Shown in pieces: positions 11,367-22,665 of a stretch of DNA of 64,000 nucleotides; the stretch's first letter is position 1; the number at the start of each line of letters is the position of its first letter. Under the pieces are notes generated by a model. That model was given only the letters and a program-made list of their open reading frames with translations. It was not told the DNA's origin and searched no databases. Position numbers and translations under genes: made by a program. The DNA comes from Moniliella sp. 'wahieum' (Eukaryota > Basidiomycota > Moniliellomycetes > Moniliellales > Moniliellaceae): contig RSEE01000038.1 in NCBI GenBank assembly GCA_003971905.1, positions 310,001 to 374,000 on the forward strand, given 5' to 3'.

Positions 11367-13387
11367 CGTCCACGCAGCATGCCGGCAGTTTCGCTCAGCA
11401 CGGTCTTGGACTCCTAGGCTCTCCCTTTTTCCCAACTGCTCCTTCTTTGCCTCTGGCTCATTTTCTCTCTCCTCCCGTGCCCCGCACACCCGCCTCTTCT
11501 TGCATCGGCATCCTCCTTGCACAGAACGCAGAAGAGTTCGTATGACCTCATGGAATGGACCGTCCTGCCAGATCCGTCTTCCCTACGACTGGAACCGAGC
11601 TAGGGCCTGGTTCTTTTGGTGTGGCGAACTGTGCTGGGCATGAATCATGTTGTTCCACTGATTCTTCGAGGGACTTTTGCAGGGGTTCACCAGAGCGCAG
11701 TCTCGGAGGGTACATCGACCGTGCCAGCTGGGTTGGCATTGCTTAGCAACGGATCACCGGCCGTGGCCCCGTAGGTTAGATCAGGAGAACAACGGAGCAA
11801 TCTGAGGCATCGTTGTTGCCTCTCAAGATGGACGGGACGGGGGGTGACCTGAAACGGTTCCACACCAACACCAGTGAGATATCCAGCCCTTTTCAACCGT
11901 TCCCTTGGTGGTCGACTGAAGCTTGGCTTGATCTATCGCCAGGCGAGAAGGCTTGGCCGGCACCGCTGGCTTGCCATGTAGGTGTGGAAGGTGTGGATCG
12001 GGCTGCGGCGATTGTTTTTTGGAGTGACGCGTGTGGAGCTGGAGCGATGCCCTGATCCACCCGCCTATGGAGACCGCAATGGATGCTGAAGTGTATAATA
12101 GGGCAGTAGTAGCGTAGGCGATCTCTTGCGGGCGCGAGATAGGCGTTGGTGATGGCAGCAGGATGAGAGCCACAGGAGCAGACTATTAGTCGCTGGGGCT
12201 TACGTGGCTGTGCGTGCATCACCAGTTTTTGGTGCCTGCGGAGCCTCGGGGCTAGTGAGGTCGGTTAGTAGTGCTCCACGTCCAAGGGAGCCAGCCACCG
12301 CCGCCACTGCAGAGAGCCGGGATGCACTTCCACGGCGTCGCCGCCACATTGCATTTTGTTTGGGCTATACTCTTGGTCGTAAAGAATAGCTGTGGACACC
12401 GGAATGGGTAACGTGGGGGTAGCCGTGCTGGCACTCGGTTGCGGGAATGCCTGCTAAGGGATCAAGTCTTGAGGAGCTTGAGGGGACGCCTCCGTCCTCA
12501 GCCCCTGTATTACACACAAGATGTTTGTCAATAGATAGCCTCCGAGAGGCGGAGCACCGTGGCGTAGCAGCTGTCAAATCTCATCGATCTCATCGTTGGC
12601 TGATCTCGCTCCCATTTCCAATTGCTTCGTCCTGAGCGAGGCGTATGGCAGCAGCGGCGTACCCGGAGTGGCGTAGCGTGTTGCGCGTCACTAGCATCAC
12701 TTGCAGCTGAACAAGCCCGCGTGACAGCGGCATGTGACATGCGACATCACACGGACGGCCCTGTGAGTTACAACTTACGTATCTATCATCGACTAGCAGC
12801 CGCCCTGCGGCTTGCGTGGCGGTTGTCACCATGTCATATCCCCTGAGGGCGTCGAGCACCGAGTGCCGGCCTGTGCTGCGTGGGCGCTGTCAGTGACTGG
12901 GTGCTGGGCGACGGATTTGTTTACGTTTCCGCCGTTTTGAAAAGCGCGGGGCGGAACGGGGCCAGGCAGGCGGACCGCCAGCGCGGACGCTGGGCAGCCG
13001 CCGGGCGCCTGGGGCTTTGAAACTTTGGGTTGTGAGCCCGCACACTGGGCTGGGTGCAGGCCAGCCACCGTGCTGGCATCCCCCGCCGGGTCAAGCTGTG
13101 GTGCGGGGAGCCGCGGCCGCGCACTGGCGCTGTCCCGAGCCGAACGCAGCGCGGGGGCACAGGGGCACACAGCAGCCGCGCCGGCGGCCCCCGATGGGGC
13201 GGCGGGTGACGGGTGATGCGCCTGCTTTCCCATGCCTGCGCACCGCATCTGAGGTCGCATGCATGATGCAGCTCCCAGCCCTCCCTGCTCGGCCCGGCGG
13301 GGTCCGGGACGATTAAAAATCGCCGCTCCAGCCGCCGTTCCCTCTTCTCCTCCACCTCCCCTCCAACCTCCACCTCTCCTTTCTACC
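11367..13387. other. Intergenic: VAP trailer and NDUFA4-like promoter
   Basis: No conserved gene found on either strand. 12870-13320 is very GC-rich and generates long but compositionally random open frames. The last 70 bases before 13388 are a pyrimidine-rich leader typical of the genes here. Confidence 0.45.
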
Positions 13388-13707
13388 ATGTCGGCCGGCC
13401 TGCGCGCGTTCAAAAGTACTGGTACGCCCCCGAGGCGTGCCCATCTACGTCATCACCGGCGGCGCGTTTGCCGGCGATGTGGTACCTCTACGCTTGTCGC
13501 AGGGTCCGACGATTGTGTGGAACCACAAGGACAACCCCGAGCCTTGGAACAAGATTGCCCGGCACCAACACCAAGCTGCTGACGGTCAACGTACGTGTCT
13601 TCTTCTTCTTCCCTCTCCTGGGCCTTTATCTTGCCTTGCTTGTTTGACTCGGGTGCTGACCCGAACCTTGCAGCAAGAGTTTACCAAGCCAGTACAAGCG
13701 CGAGTAA
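13388..13707 (+). CDS. NDUFA4/MLRQ-like (B12D family) mitochondrial respiratory subunit
   Basis: Small single-pass inner-membrane protein of the MLRQ/NDUFA4 family, associated with complex I or cytochrome oxidase. Exon 1 (13388..13590) starts MSAGLRAFK. Across shifted frames it gives YWYAPEAVPIYVITGGAFAG (membrane segment), WYLYRLSQGPTIVWNHKDNP and EPWNKI, then NTKLLTVN; the NPEPWNK motif is diagnostic. An 83-nt intron (13591..13673) has GTACGT, branch CTGAC and CAG. Exon 2 gives QEFTKPYKRE and TAA at 13705. At least five one-base changes lie in 240 coding bases (about 13415, 13437, 13480, 13494, 13560, and an inserted base near 13691), the worst density in the window. Confidence 0.85.
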
Positions 13708-14691
13708 AGGAGGTCAAACCTGCAGTGATCCGCTAATTCCTTTTTTGGTGGCCCGTATCGATCCGTGCTCTTTAATGGAATCCATGCTTGCCTCATGCAT
13801 CATGCTCATGTTGGTCGGTAGTTGTCTTGCGCTCATCCAAACTAGCCCCCTCCCCCCCCCACCAACCATGCATGCCCCGGCTCCCGCCCCTGCTATCCCT
13901 ACCTCCTCTCCCCGCCACGATTTCCGCTATCCTCGCTCCTCAAATCCGCGGTACACTGCATGCCCACAGCTGTCGATAGTGAGACTGTAAAAACGGGGTA
14001 GGTGGCATCTACTGTTGAGTCTAAGAAACCAAATACATCGAATGGACACAGCGGATAGCCTCCTCCTTCTATCTTGAACCAAACCAGAAGAGACGGACGA
14101 GTGGACGAGAGGAGCCAAAAAACCGAGGAAGGAAAGTAACAAGGGCGAAATACGAAAGTTGGCGCGGGGCGATCGGCCTATTCAACGACTTGGCGGGCGC
14201 ACAGAAAGTGTCGAAGATGCAGAGCGCCGTTCCTACCTGTTCCGAAAGATGGCGGGATCCAGTGACTCTGGAGGATGGCCTCACGAGGACCAAAGTCTTG
14301 GGGACTATGGGGCAAGGGAAACAAAGTCGTCGCACCTGTAGCGGACCAACGGGAGGGTGGGGGGTGTGGTCGGAAAGGCGATGGAGGAGAAGCGGTCGTT
14401 CCCAAGCGAAACCAAGAAAGAGGAAAGAGGAAAGAGGAAGAAGAAAGAAGAAAGAAGAGGAAGGAAAGAAGAAAGAGGAAAGAAAGAAGAGGAAAAGTGG
14501 AGGGCGAAACAGGTCACTCGATGCGGCGTCGTTTGGTCTCGGTCCGCTCGGCGCATTCGCTCTACCCACGCGCGCCTGGCGCCAAGGGCGACGAGACGAA
14601 CGAGACGAACGAGACGAGGTAGCTTGGGCGGAAGAGCGGTGAGAGCGAGCTGGTCCGGCACGCTCGGCCGGCGCGGCGGACAGGCTCGTCT
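13708..14691. other. Intergenic between convergent genes
   Basis: 3' ends of the NDUFA4-like gene (+) and the coiled-coil gene (-). 14405-14505 is an almost pure purine tract of GAAA/GAGG words on the + strand. No gene supported. Confidence 0.5.
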
Positions 14692-17600
14692 CTAGTAATG
14701 CGCATCGCCACACTCGTTGCAAATTGGGTCGGCGGGCATCCACAGCCGGTCCGACAGCCGCGGCGTTCCTCCGTGTCCGCAGGCGAGTCCCGGCGTTGGC
14801 CGATTGCAGCGAGACGCAAGGGGGGATGGGCACGTCGTGCGCCTCAGAACTGTGGCGGGAAGAAGGCCGCGGTGGCTCAGGCTCGTCCCCGACCGCTCGT
14901 CCCTAGCCCGCTGGCCCTCGCCCGCTCGTCCTCGCCGCTCGTACCGCTCCGCACTGTACCGCTCAGGACCATAGCGCTCACGATCGTAACCGCTCATTAG
15001 TCGTACCGTGACGATGTACCGCGCCACTCGCGGTCGTATCGTCCGGCCATACCTCTCGCGGTCCATTCGGTCAGACTCGTATCGGCCGTGGTCGTACCGG
15101 TCGTGATCGTACCGGTCGTGGTCATACCGCGAGTGGTCGTGCCGGCCGGGGCTGTCTGTGCCGCGCGAGAAAGAGCGAGAGGGAAGGTGCCTGTCCCACT
15201 CCATACGTGAGTGGGATGAGCGTTCGCCCCATCTGCTTCGGCGTGGGCGGAAGGGTGGGGGTGTTCCGAGTCCAAGGGTGGAGGGGAGAAGGAAGTGCGG
15301 GCTTTGGGAGGGGGGTAGTCGGACGACAGGGCCCTGTTGGGAGCAGGACTTCGGCGGGGGGCTCGATGAGATGGCGGCCTGGACGTAGAGCCATTGGGCT
15401 CCACGCTCGACCGTCTGCGGGATGGCGCGGGTGCTAGTTCAGGCGAAGCGGGTCGAGGAAATGGGGCAGAGTGGTGGATAGGCGAGGGGGGCGTGGTTTC
15501 GGGGAAGGAGAGCGAATGGGCCGGACGTGGGCCGTTGATCGACGGGGGCTAGCACTTGTTGTGCCCCTTGCGTATTGGAGGAAGGGGGATGGAGAGCCGA
15601 AGGGGATGGAGTGAGAGTTGGAGCTGTTGAAGCAGGAACTGAGGCCAAAGATTTAGAAGGTGCATCAGGGGGCAGGGTCCATCTGATGCCTTGGTCGTCA
15701 GAGAACCGATCGGTAAAGAGCTGGACAAACTCGGGCCAGCTCATTTCCGAGTCCTGCTCAAATGCCTGGGTAAGCTTGGAGTACCAATGGGACGCTGGCC
15801 CAGAGGCAAAGCCGCTGAGATTGTTTGTAGCAGTTGCGCGCCAGAGAGAGATGCATGGATCGCCTGCTGTGCTTCAAGCCATTGGCCAGCATCTTCGTCG
15901 TGCGTATCGGTGGAACGACCGGTGGCGGATCCTGAGCTGGGCGGACGACAGCGGCCTGGGAACGGGGCCCACCCTCGGCAGTTGACGGCGACGCAGACTT
16001 CGACGTGGGTGCGGATTGACGAGCAGAAGGGGGTGGGAGGATAAAAGGATGGGATGACATTGAAGAGCCCGTCGTCTCCGCCGCAGTCAAGCTAGAAGAG
16101 CGTTGTTGGGAGGCAAGAACTGCTCCATGACTGTCGAACTCAACTTGCGAGCTTTGCCGCGTCGTGATCGAAGGCTCGACCTGTTGAGCCAGCTTGCTTT
16201 GTTGAACTTGCTGAGCTCGCTGAGCTGATTTGATCTCTTCAGCCAGTTTGGCCCTTCTGCCCGTCTGGCCTCTTGTGCTAGCTTGGCCTCCTGTGCGAGC
16301 TTGGCCTCCTGTGCGAGCTTGGCCTCCTGTGCGAGCTTGGCCTCCTGTGCTAGCTTGGCCTCTTGTGCCAGCTTGGCCTCTTGTGCTAGCTTGGCCTCCT
16401 GTGCTAGCTTGGCCTCCTGTGTCAGCCTAGCTTCTGCCTGCCGAAGCTCTTTCGCCAACCTGGCTTGCATACGGGCAAGACTGTCCTCTAGTGTTTGTTT
16501 CCTGCTCAGCCACGGCGGCCTCTCGTGCCTGTTCGGCTTCTCGTGCCAGTTCGGCTTGTCGTGCCCGTTCGGCTTCTCGTTCCCGCGCTAGTTTGGCATC
16601 CCGTACCAACTTGGCCTCGTGCACCAGTCGGGCCTCAAGGCCCAACCTGTCTTCGTGCGCCAACATGGCCTCTTGAGCCTGCTGCGCCTGCCGTTCCTCC
16701 AGATCGCGTAGATCCTGTTGCGTTGGGTCAACCAGTGGTTTGACCTGTTCCGTTGGGGCCGGTTGGGCCTGCTGAGCTGGTGAAGAAACCTGGGGCAGCT
16801 CGCACTTGTTTGCCTGATTTGGGTCGACTTGAATCGTGCCAGTTCGTCCTGTACCATAGTCCGTACTTCATCTCGCAAGGACGGCCGTGCCCGCTCGAGG
16901 GAAGCCTGGGTAGCTTTCTGCGCTTCCTGTTGGGAGCAACGGCTGCACTTCCTTTTCCATCTCGGTTTGGACGAGCGGGCGGAGCTCGTTGGCGAGTGCG
17001 GTGCAAACATATGGACGAATGTTCTGTTCGAGCTCGGCACGGATCACCCGATGCATCTCCTTCTCCACCTCGGTGTGCACCAAGGGCTGCACTTGTTTCT
17101 CCATCGCTGTGCGCACTTGATTTTCCAAAGGGGCACAAGCTCGGCTTTCACCTCTCCCCGAATGCGGTCCATTTCTTGGGGTACCATATCCCGTACCCAC
17201 CGCATCGCGCTCACCTGGATGGCCTTGCTCCCTCCGCTGGTCCACCCCAGTTCCTCCAGCGCGGAGGACAAGGAGGCGCGGGAGAGCAAGGTGGCTTTGA
17301 CTTCGGCCAACGCACGCATCTTGATATCGCCCTGCACTGTATTCTGGACTTGCTCCAAGGCAGTCTGTTGTGCCTGCTCCATCGCCTCGATGCGCAAGCG
17401 CCAATCGTTTTCCAGCGCTTGGATCCGTTCCTCGGTATTGGCCGACCAGGCACGTTGGTTGCGCACCTCTCCTTGTTGGACTCGGCCAGCGCATTGGTAA
17501 CGCCCAACAAGAGTTTATTGTACAACTCTTCCTTCATCCCGCGCGATTCGTCCGCCACGCGCACCACTTCCTCCCCCAACGCCAACGCCACCTGTTCGAT

Positions 17601-18144
17601 CTGGCCAAAGGCCAAGGCGATCTGCTGTGCCCACTCGGGCCCGGTCGAACGCAACTTGTGCGCCACAATGTGGTAGGCCAACCGCTTGACCTGGACCGTA
17701 GCGCGCTGGGAAAGGCCCGGGCCGTCCGGAAGCGGTTGACGGGGGGGGAGGGATATTTTCTTGTAGCGGCGAATGGGTTTCGTCCGACCACTGCCGCACC
17801 AAGTCGTTCATCGTTTTCCTCCAGTCGGAGGCGGGCGCAGGGTCGGATGCAGGCGGGGGGCTAAGCACGTCGGCGGGGCTCGAGGTGTGGAAGGCAGAAC
17901 GCCGACTCTGCCCGGACGCACTGCGGCCCATGATTCTGACGCCCAAGTCTTCGTTGTGGAGCCGCCCCAGGAGGGGTTGTCGGTTGGCAAGCCCGAGTCG
18001 CTCATGGTGCGAGGGGAGAGGGGGGAGGGGACGTGCCAGATGGCCGGGCGGGGGGGGGGGTGGCGGAGGGCGTGCTGGAGGGGCGTGCGCGTGCTCAGCC
18101 GAACGCCGGGGGGCGTGAGAAACGGTGGTGGGAGTAACCGGCAC
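14692..18144 (-). CDS. Large coiled-coil protein with Gag-like segment and C-terminal CxxC element
   Basis: Not recognised as a named gene. Pieced together from overlapping frames, in order: a Pro-rich N-terminus from ATG 18144; helical segments such as WAQQIALAFGQIEQVALALG and NTEERIQALENDWRLRIEAM; a long charged coiled coil with a hexapeptide repeat (about 16434..16264); and a Ser/Pro linker. A segment at about 15840..15690 reads NNLSGFASGPASHWYSKLTQ, then SWPEFVQLFTDRFSDDQG. This has the layout of retrotransposon Gag (small residues plus W-Y, then W-x-E-F...F...RF). The C-terminus has tandem Arg-Tyr-Asp-His repeats and ends CNECGDAHY, like the start of a zinc knuckle. No protease, RT or integrase follows. 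There are many frame breaks, so length (about 1100 residues) and continuity are inferred. It could be two genes. Confidence 0.6.
16264..16434 (-). repeat. 18-bp tandem repeat coding KLAQEA hexapeptides
   Basis: Eight consecutive copies of an 18-bp unit with core CTTGGCCTC encode Lys-Leu-Ala-Gln-Glu-Ala on the minus strand, flanked by diverged copies. The peptide favours alpha-helix. It lies in the coiled-coil region of the 14692..18144 gene. Confidence 0.9.
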
Positions 18145-19100
18145 AAAGGCGCGGCCGGCTGAAGCAACACCTGGGCGAGCAGAGCGAGTGCGTGTGGCTA
18201 ACCTCCAGCCAGGCTGGGGACTTAGACTTGCGCCGGAGCTTCAGGCTCTGGCTCAAGGCGAACAGTTTTCAATTTTTCTGCGCGTGCTTTTTTCGTTTCT
18301 TTCTGTTCTTTCCGCCTGGGGTTTCTTCGGTTGGCTGATTGCCTGCTTTCTGGGCTCACCTAGTCAGCAGTCCCAGTCAGCGTTCCCACACTGAGATCCC
18401 ACTGCCGCTTTTGTTCTCGCCAAGTCAGCAGCCCAATCATTAATCAGCAAGCAGCAGTCAACGCTCCACCTCAACATCAACATCAACATCAAAACACCAC
18501 TTGCCGATTCCAGCGCACCCTCCAACAAACGCCTCACGACCTCCCCATAGCATGCCCGCCATAGAGCTATTATTAGTTTAAACCGAGAGGCAGCCGCATT
18601 GCCATGTCTGCGGGACCATATAAAATGCATCATGCATACAGCAAAGGACTGGCAACGCCCGGATCTCGTGTCGGCCCCTTGCGAGCTCCAATCCCAACCC
18701 ACCGAGAAACGGAGAGTGGTGCTACCAACCAAGCAAAGAGATCGAGCCCAACAGCGGGCACCTGGCAATTGGCAACATTCGCGACCTGACAGACCGAGCC
18801 ATATGTAAACCTAGGTGAGGGAACGCCAACGGCCCAGGAGACAGGGCAAAAAAGAGGGACAAGGAAAGATAGATGGGGCGAAACGGGGTAGTCGTAAGGA
18901 AAGTAAAAGGGTAAATGGGAAAAGGTAGAGGAAACAAAAGCAAAACGAAGAGGAACAGCCAAGCGAAGAAAAAAAGAGCAAAGCAAAGCAAAGCAAACCA
19001 GACCAGACCAGCGATCCAATTTGATGCCACGCCATGGACTGATGATTGACGCTCCAACGAATGGAATTTAATCTGTGGCAAAGGTGGGATTTACGCATTA
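18145..19100. other. Intergenic: promoter of the coiled-coil gene
   Basis: No gene supported. There is a short CATCAA triplet-type repeat at 18473-18496 and a purine-rich + strand at 18840-19010 with AGCAA repeats at 18970-18995. Confidence 0.45.
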
Positions 19101-21469
19101 TTACGCCTCCGCCGTAGGTGGGAGCGGTGTGGAAGTAGGCTGGGGCGAGTCGGACGTGGGCGTAGGAGCATCAGCGTCCGACGAGGGTTTGGCCAAAATC
19201 GCCTCCACGTCCGTCGCTTGCGTCTGATCTTCCTTCAACGCACCACAATCGCATCAATCATCTTGAAGCCCAGGGACCTTGGGGGAAACAGATGAAATTG
19301 GTCACCTCGTGCGACGCACCAAACTTGGTCCGGAACGAGCCCTTGGAAGCCAAGTGGAACGTTTTGCTCAGAGCATTGTAGGCGGCAGTCACGGTGGTAA
19401 ACCGCAGGCCCACGTGCATGTTCCGACCCGGTTTCAACTCCCCGCCCGAAATGCCAAAGGAGAGCGAAGTGCACACGGGACGTTTGCTTTCGTCCCAATG
19501 GCCGACGCCTTGTCCGCCCCCTGCAGAGGAAACAAGGCAGCCGAGGACGTGTCGACGCTCGATGCGGTCGACTTGACTTGCATCGGCGTCGGCTCTGGCA
19601 CCGCGAGCACCGTCGCTTGGGGCGTGTGTGAAGGCGTTGTGTCAGAAGCTGGCGTGGCCCCTTCGGACTGCCCTCTTGCTTCCCATTCTCAGTGGCCGAA
19701 GGTTCTTCGGCTTGCTTGGCTCTGTTAAGCGTGTTGACAGGGGCCTGAACTGCAATGATTTTGCCTGGGGCCGCACTCGTACCAGCTTCGGTCACCTGCG
19801 AAGTGGAAGGACCGTTCTGTGATGGAGCCTGGGCCTGAGTTTGAGTTTGAGTTTGAGCCTGAGCTTGAGCTTGGGCTGCCTCCTGCCGAGCCTTACGGGC
19901 CCGACGAGCCTTTTCACGGTTGGACAGAGGCTTATCCTCTTCCTTTGGTTTCTTGGACGGCGTCGGCCAATCGGGCGAGCCAGCATCGCGCAACCGTTCA
20001 AGCACATGAACAATCAAGCACTCGGACGTGCCCTTGACGTCCTGGTCAAACTCCAACAGCCACTTGACCACATACTTGCCCTCCGCAATCGGTGCCAAGA
20101 CACACATCCCCACCACCTTTTCATCTTCGTGGTAGTCCAGCAACACGTTGGGCACACTCAAGTTGGACTGGCTCGTCGCCGTGCTCTTCCCCCCGTAGTG
20201 AGGTTGCCTGCACTGGCAGCGGGCTTGCCGGGTGCCCTGGCCTCCTCTTCCTCCGGAGGTGTTCGGGGCGCAACAGCGTAAAAGTACTTGCGGTGGCTCA
20301 GGTCACGCCACGGTTCCGTATCGGACGCATGGATTTGAGCCCCTTTGGCCGCCTTGGATTCTTTCCAGGTCAAGATGCCTTCTTCCACTTGTGCGCGTGT
20401 GAGGGCCGAGGAGCCATCGACAATGGGGTCAGGGAAGCGGCCATGGGCCTCAACAATCCGCAGCCCCTTGCGATGCGCCTTGCGCAACTTGGTCCGGACA
20501 AACTTCTCCGTCTGGTCCACATGGAACTGCCGCGGGTCCACCGCGTCTTCATGGATGCAGGTCAACCCGGACCAATCCAAGCTGGCACCGGCACTGAGCT
20601 TGCTAGCGCCCACCAGAGGCTCGTCCCCAATGACGTGCGGATGTGCACGGGTAAGCACATCCATAAAGTCCTCCGAGCAGCAGGACCAGAGCGGCCGCTT
20701 GCCCTCCGATTCAACCTTGTGCACCCACCGCTGTGCCACATACGCGTAGTTGTCCGGGTGGCAAAGCGGGTTGCCCCATGCAATCGCATAGGTTTGCTTG
20801 CCGTCGGGGGAATTGAGAAGATAGCCCACGTAGGCACACTTCTCAACCGGGTCTGCAACCGCATCGGCAAGTCAGTGTCAGTTCGCAATAGCAACAAGGC
20901 GTGAGATGGGGCGGGGACGTACCGTGTCGCCGTGCTGGTGGCAGGGGCAGCTCGAATATAGTGTACATCGGCTCGGTCCAGGCAGTGTTGGTGGCGGTAC
21001 CGTACAAGGGCAACAGGGAGGGCAAGAGGGGATACGGAGCAATGTTGCCCGAGCCAGGCTCGTGAAGTCGGCCATTGTTGGAGAACAAGTCGCGGAACTG
21101 GGCAGGGATTTCGGCGCCACCGGCGAGGTTGGCAGCCGAGGAGGCTTGGTTCAATGTGTTCCGGCTTCCTTCTGGATTGGTTGCGCGGGTAACGGAACTG
21201 CCCTCGGCGTCAGCCTCAGGGACAGAAGACGAGTCGGGCTCGACACTGCTGCTGAGACGGGACTGGGACGAGTGGTTGCCCAGGGGACCCGAGTGGAGGA
21301 GGGGGTGGAGCTTGTGGCGGATGGAGCCCAAGTTGCGCGAAAGGCGACTGCCGCTGAACGAGTGGCGGGGGGACCGGGGGGGAGAAGCATCAGCAGAGGC
21401 AGAGGGGCGAGAGGCGGCAAAGGACGCGCGGGGGGAGGCGAAGGAGCGGCGGGGCTGGTGCTGACTCAT
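19101..21469 (-). CDS. DUF2156 (GNAT-fold, aminoacyl-tRNA-dependent transferase-like) protein
   Basis: Free-standing DUF2156 protein. This family includes bacterial MprF catalytic domains and the fungal steryl-amino-acid synthases. Exon 1 starts at ATG 21469 with a long Ser/Pro/Arg-rich N-terminus, then FRDLFSNNGRLHEPG and PLYGTATNTAWTEPMYTIF. A 70-nt intron (20853..20922) has GTACGT and TTGCAG. Exon 2 gives KCAYVGYLLNSPDGKQTYAI, AWGNPLCHPDNYAYVAQRW, FVRTKLRKAHRKGLRIVEAH and FPDPIVDG, then VVGMCVLAPIAEGKYVVKWL. A Gln/Ala/Thr low-complexity insert follows (about 19885..19800). It ends with LSFGISGGELKPGRNMHVGL and FRTKFGASHEVTNFICFPQG. Frame breaks lie near 20193, 19660-19500, 19270 and 19240; after the last, an acidic tail reaches TAA at 19101. 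A Ser/Gln-rich frame continues upstream to about 21660, so the start may be further out. Substrate and amino acid are unknown. Confidence 0.72.
19820..19885 (-). repeat. Hexanucleotide repeat coding Ala/Thr-Gln tract
   Basis: CCTGAG/TTTGAG/CTTGAG hexamers on the + strand encode alternating Gln with Ala or Thr in the DUF2156 protein insert. Confidence 0.8.
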
Positions 21470-21933
21470 GCGGCGGGCGACAGGCGACGCATTGCGGGTG
21501 GGACCCGTGCTGGGTTGCTGCTTGTCGGCGGTCTGGGCTTGTGGCGGGGATTGTTGCTGGGGCTGGGACTGGGGCTGGGCCGAAGACTTGGACTGGGGCT
21601 GGGGCGAAGACTTGGACTGGGTCTGGGACGAAGGCTTGGACTGGGAGGGAGTGTGGCTGTGGGGAGCGCGCGCGTACGAATGGCATCGAGCATGGCCGGG
21701 GGGCTGGCACGCGAGAGAGGCGGTGGTGGTGGTGGCAGCAAGCGCAGCAGAGAAGCGGCGGCTGAGGCTGAGCGCTGTGTAATTAATAGCTTGTGGAGGG
21801 GGCGGGGCACTGGGCTAGTGCGGCGCAGGCACTGGCTGGGCTGCTGCGGGGGAGCTCGGATGTTCAAATCATCAATCTCACATGCTGGTGTTCGTGCATG
21901 CGGCATGCATGCAGCCATGCTTAGCGCTTCTTC

Positions 21934-21973
21934 ATGCCTAAGGCCTAAGGCTTAGGCCTAAGGCTTAGGCCGA
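21934..21973. repeat. Palindromic heptad array, AGGCCT class
   Basis: Strict 7-base phase with an A spacer: ATGCCTA, AGGCCTA, AGGCTTA, AGGCCTA, AGGCTTA, then AGGCC. Perfect palindromic units alternate with a one-base variant. Confidence 0.9.
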
Positions 21974-22016
21974 ATGCTAATGCCTGTCCAAGCTCCCAGC
22001 CGCCACCGCATGTGTC

Positions 22017-22039
22017 ACATGTCACATGTCACATGTCAC
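22017..22039. repeat. Palindromic heptad array, ACATGT class
   Basis: Three perfect ACATGTC units at 22017, 22024 and 22031, followed by AC. Confidence 0.92.
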
Positions 22040-22086
22040 ACCCATCCCACTGCCACAGCCGGCCGCGGGCAGCCCACGCATGCCTA

Positions 22087-22122
22087 GCATGACTCGACGC
22101 ATGACTCGACGCATGACTCGAC
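22087..22122. repeat. 12-bp tandem repeat, three copies
   Basis: Three perfect copies of GCATGACTCGAC, directly downstream of the ACATGT array. TGACTC inside the unit resembles an AP-1/Gcn4 half-site pair, which may be chance. Confidence 0.9.
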
Positions 22123-22643
22123 CGCCTGCCTGCGCCTGCCGCAGCTGGCCACGCCGTCTCTCGGGAGCCTGGCAGGACGCCTCAGATGCTCTCGATCCTC
22201 AGGTCTCACGCCCAGCAGCCCCGCGCGTAGGGCAGACTGCGGCGCACCAGCACGCACCCATGCGCCTACGCCCCTTGGCGCTGCTGTTCGCAGCCGCCGC
22301 AGTCAGGCGCCCGTGATGCGCTCATAGCCCCGCACGGGGGCAGCCGTGCGCCACCCGGTGCGCTCCGCCCGCTTCCCGCTCCCGGCTTCCGACTGCCTCG
22401 GAGACGCGCGCACGCCTCCGAAACACGCACCAGCACCAATTCTATCCGCAGGCAGCACTACGCTGCAGAATCTCAGACGCATTACGTACATTGTCATGCC
22501 CAGCTGCTGCAGGCTGCTGCCCCCGTGCGGCCCGCCAGACCCTGGCTCGGGCCAGTCGACCGGCTAACTCCGCGCAGGCCCGAGCAATTTGCAAGCTGGA
22601 TCACCGGTTAGTGCCCCGCCACGCCAGCCACCGAAAGGCCATC

Positions 22644-22665
22644 ATGCATCATGCAGCATGCATCA
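22644..22665. repeat. Palindromic heptad array, ATGCAT class
   Basis: ATGCATC, ATGCAGC and ATGCATC at 22644, 22651 and 22658. A looser ATGCATC unit recurs near 22853. Confidence 0.88.

Noticed and set aside
22017..22122. CRISPR-like array
   Set aside because: Units of 7 and 12 bases are contiguous with no unique spacers, and the genome is eukaryotic.
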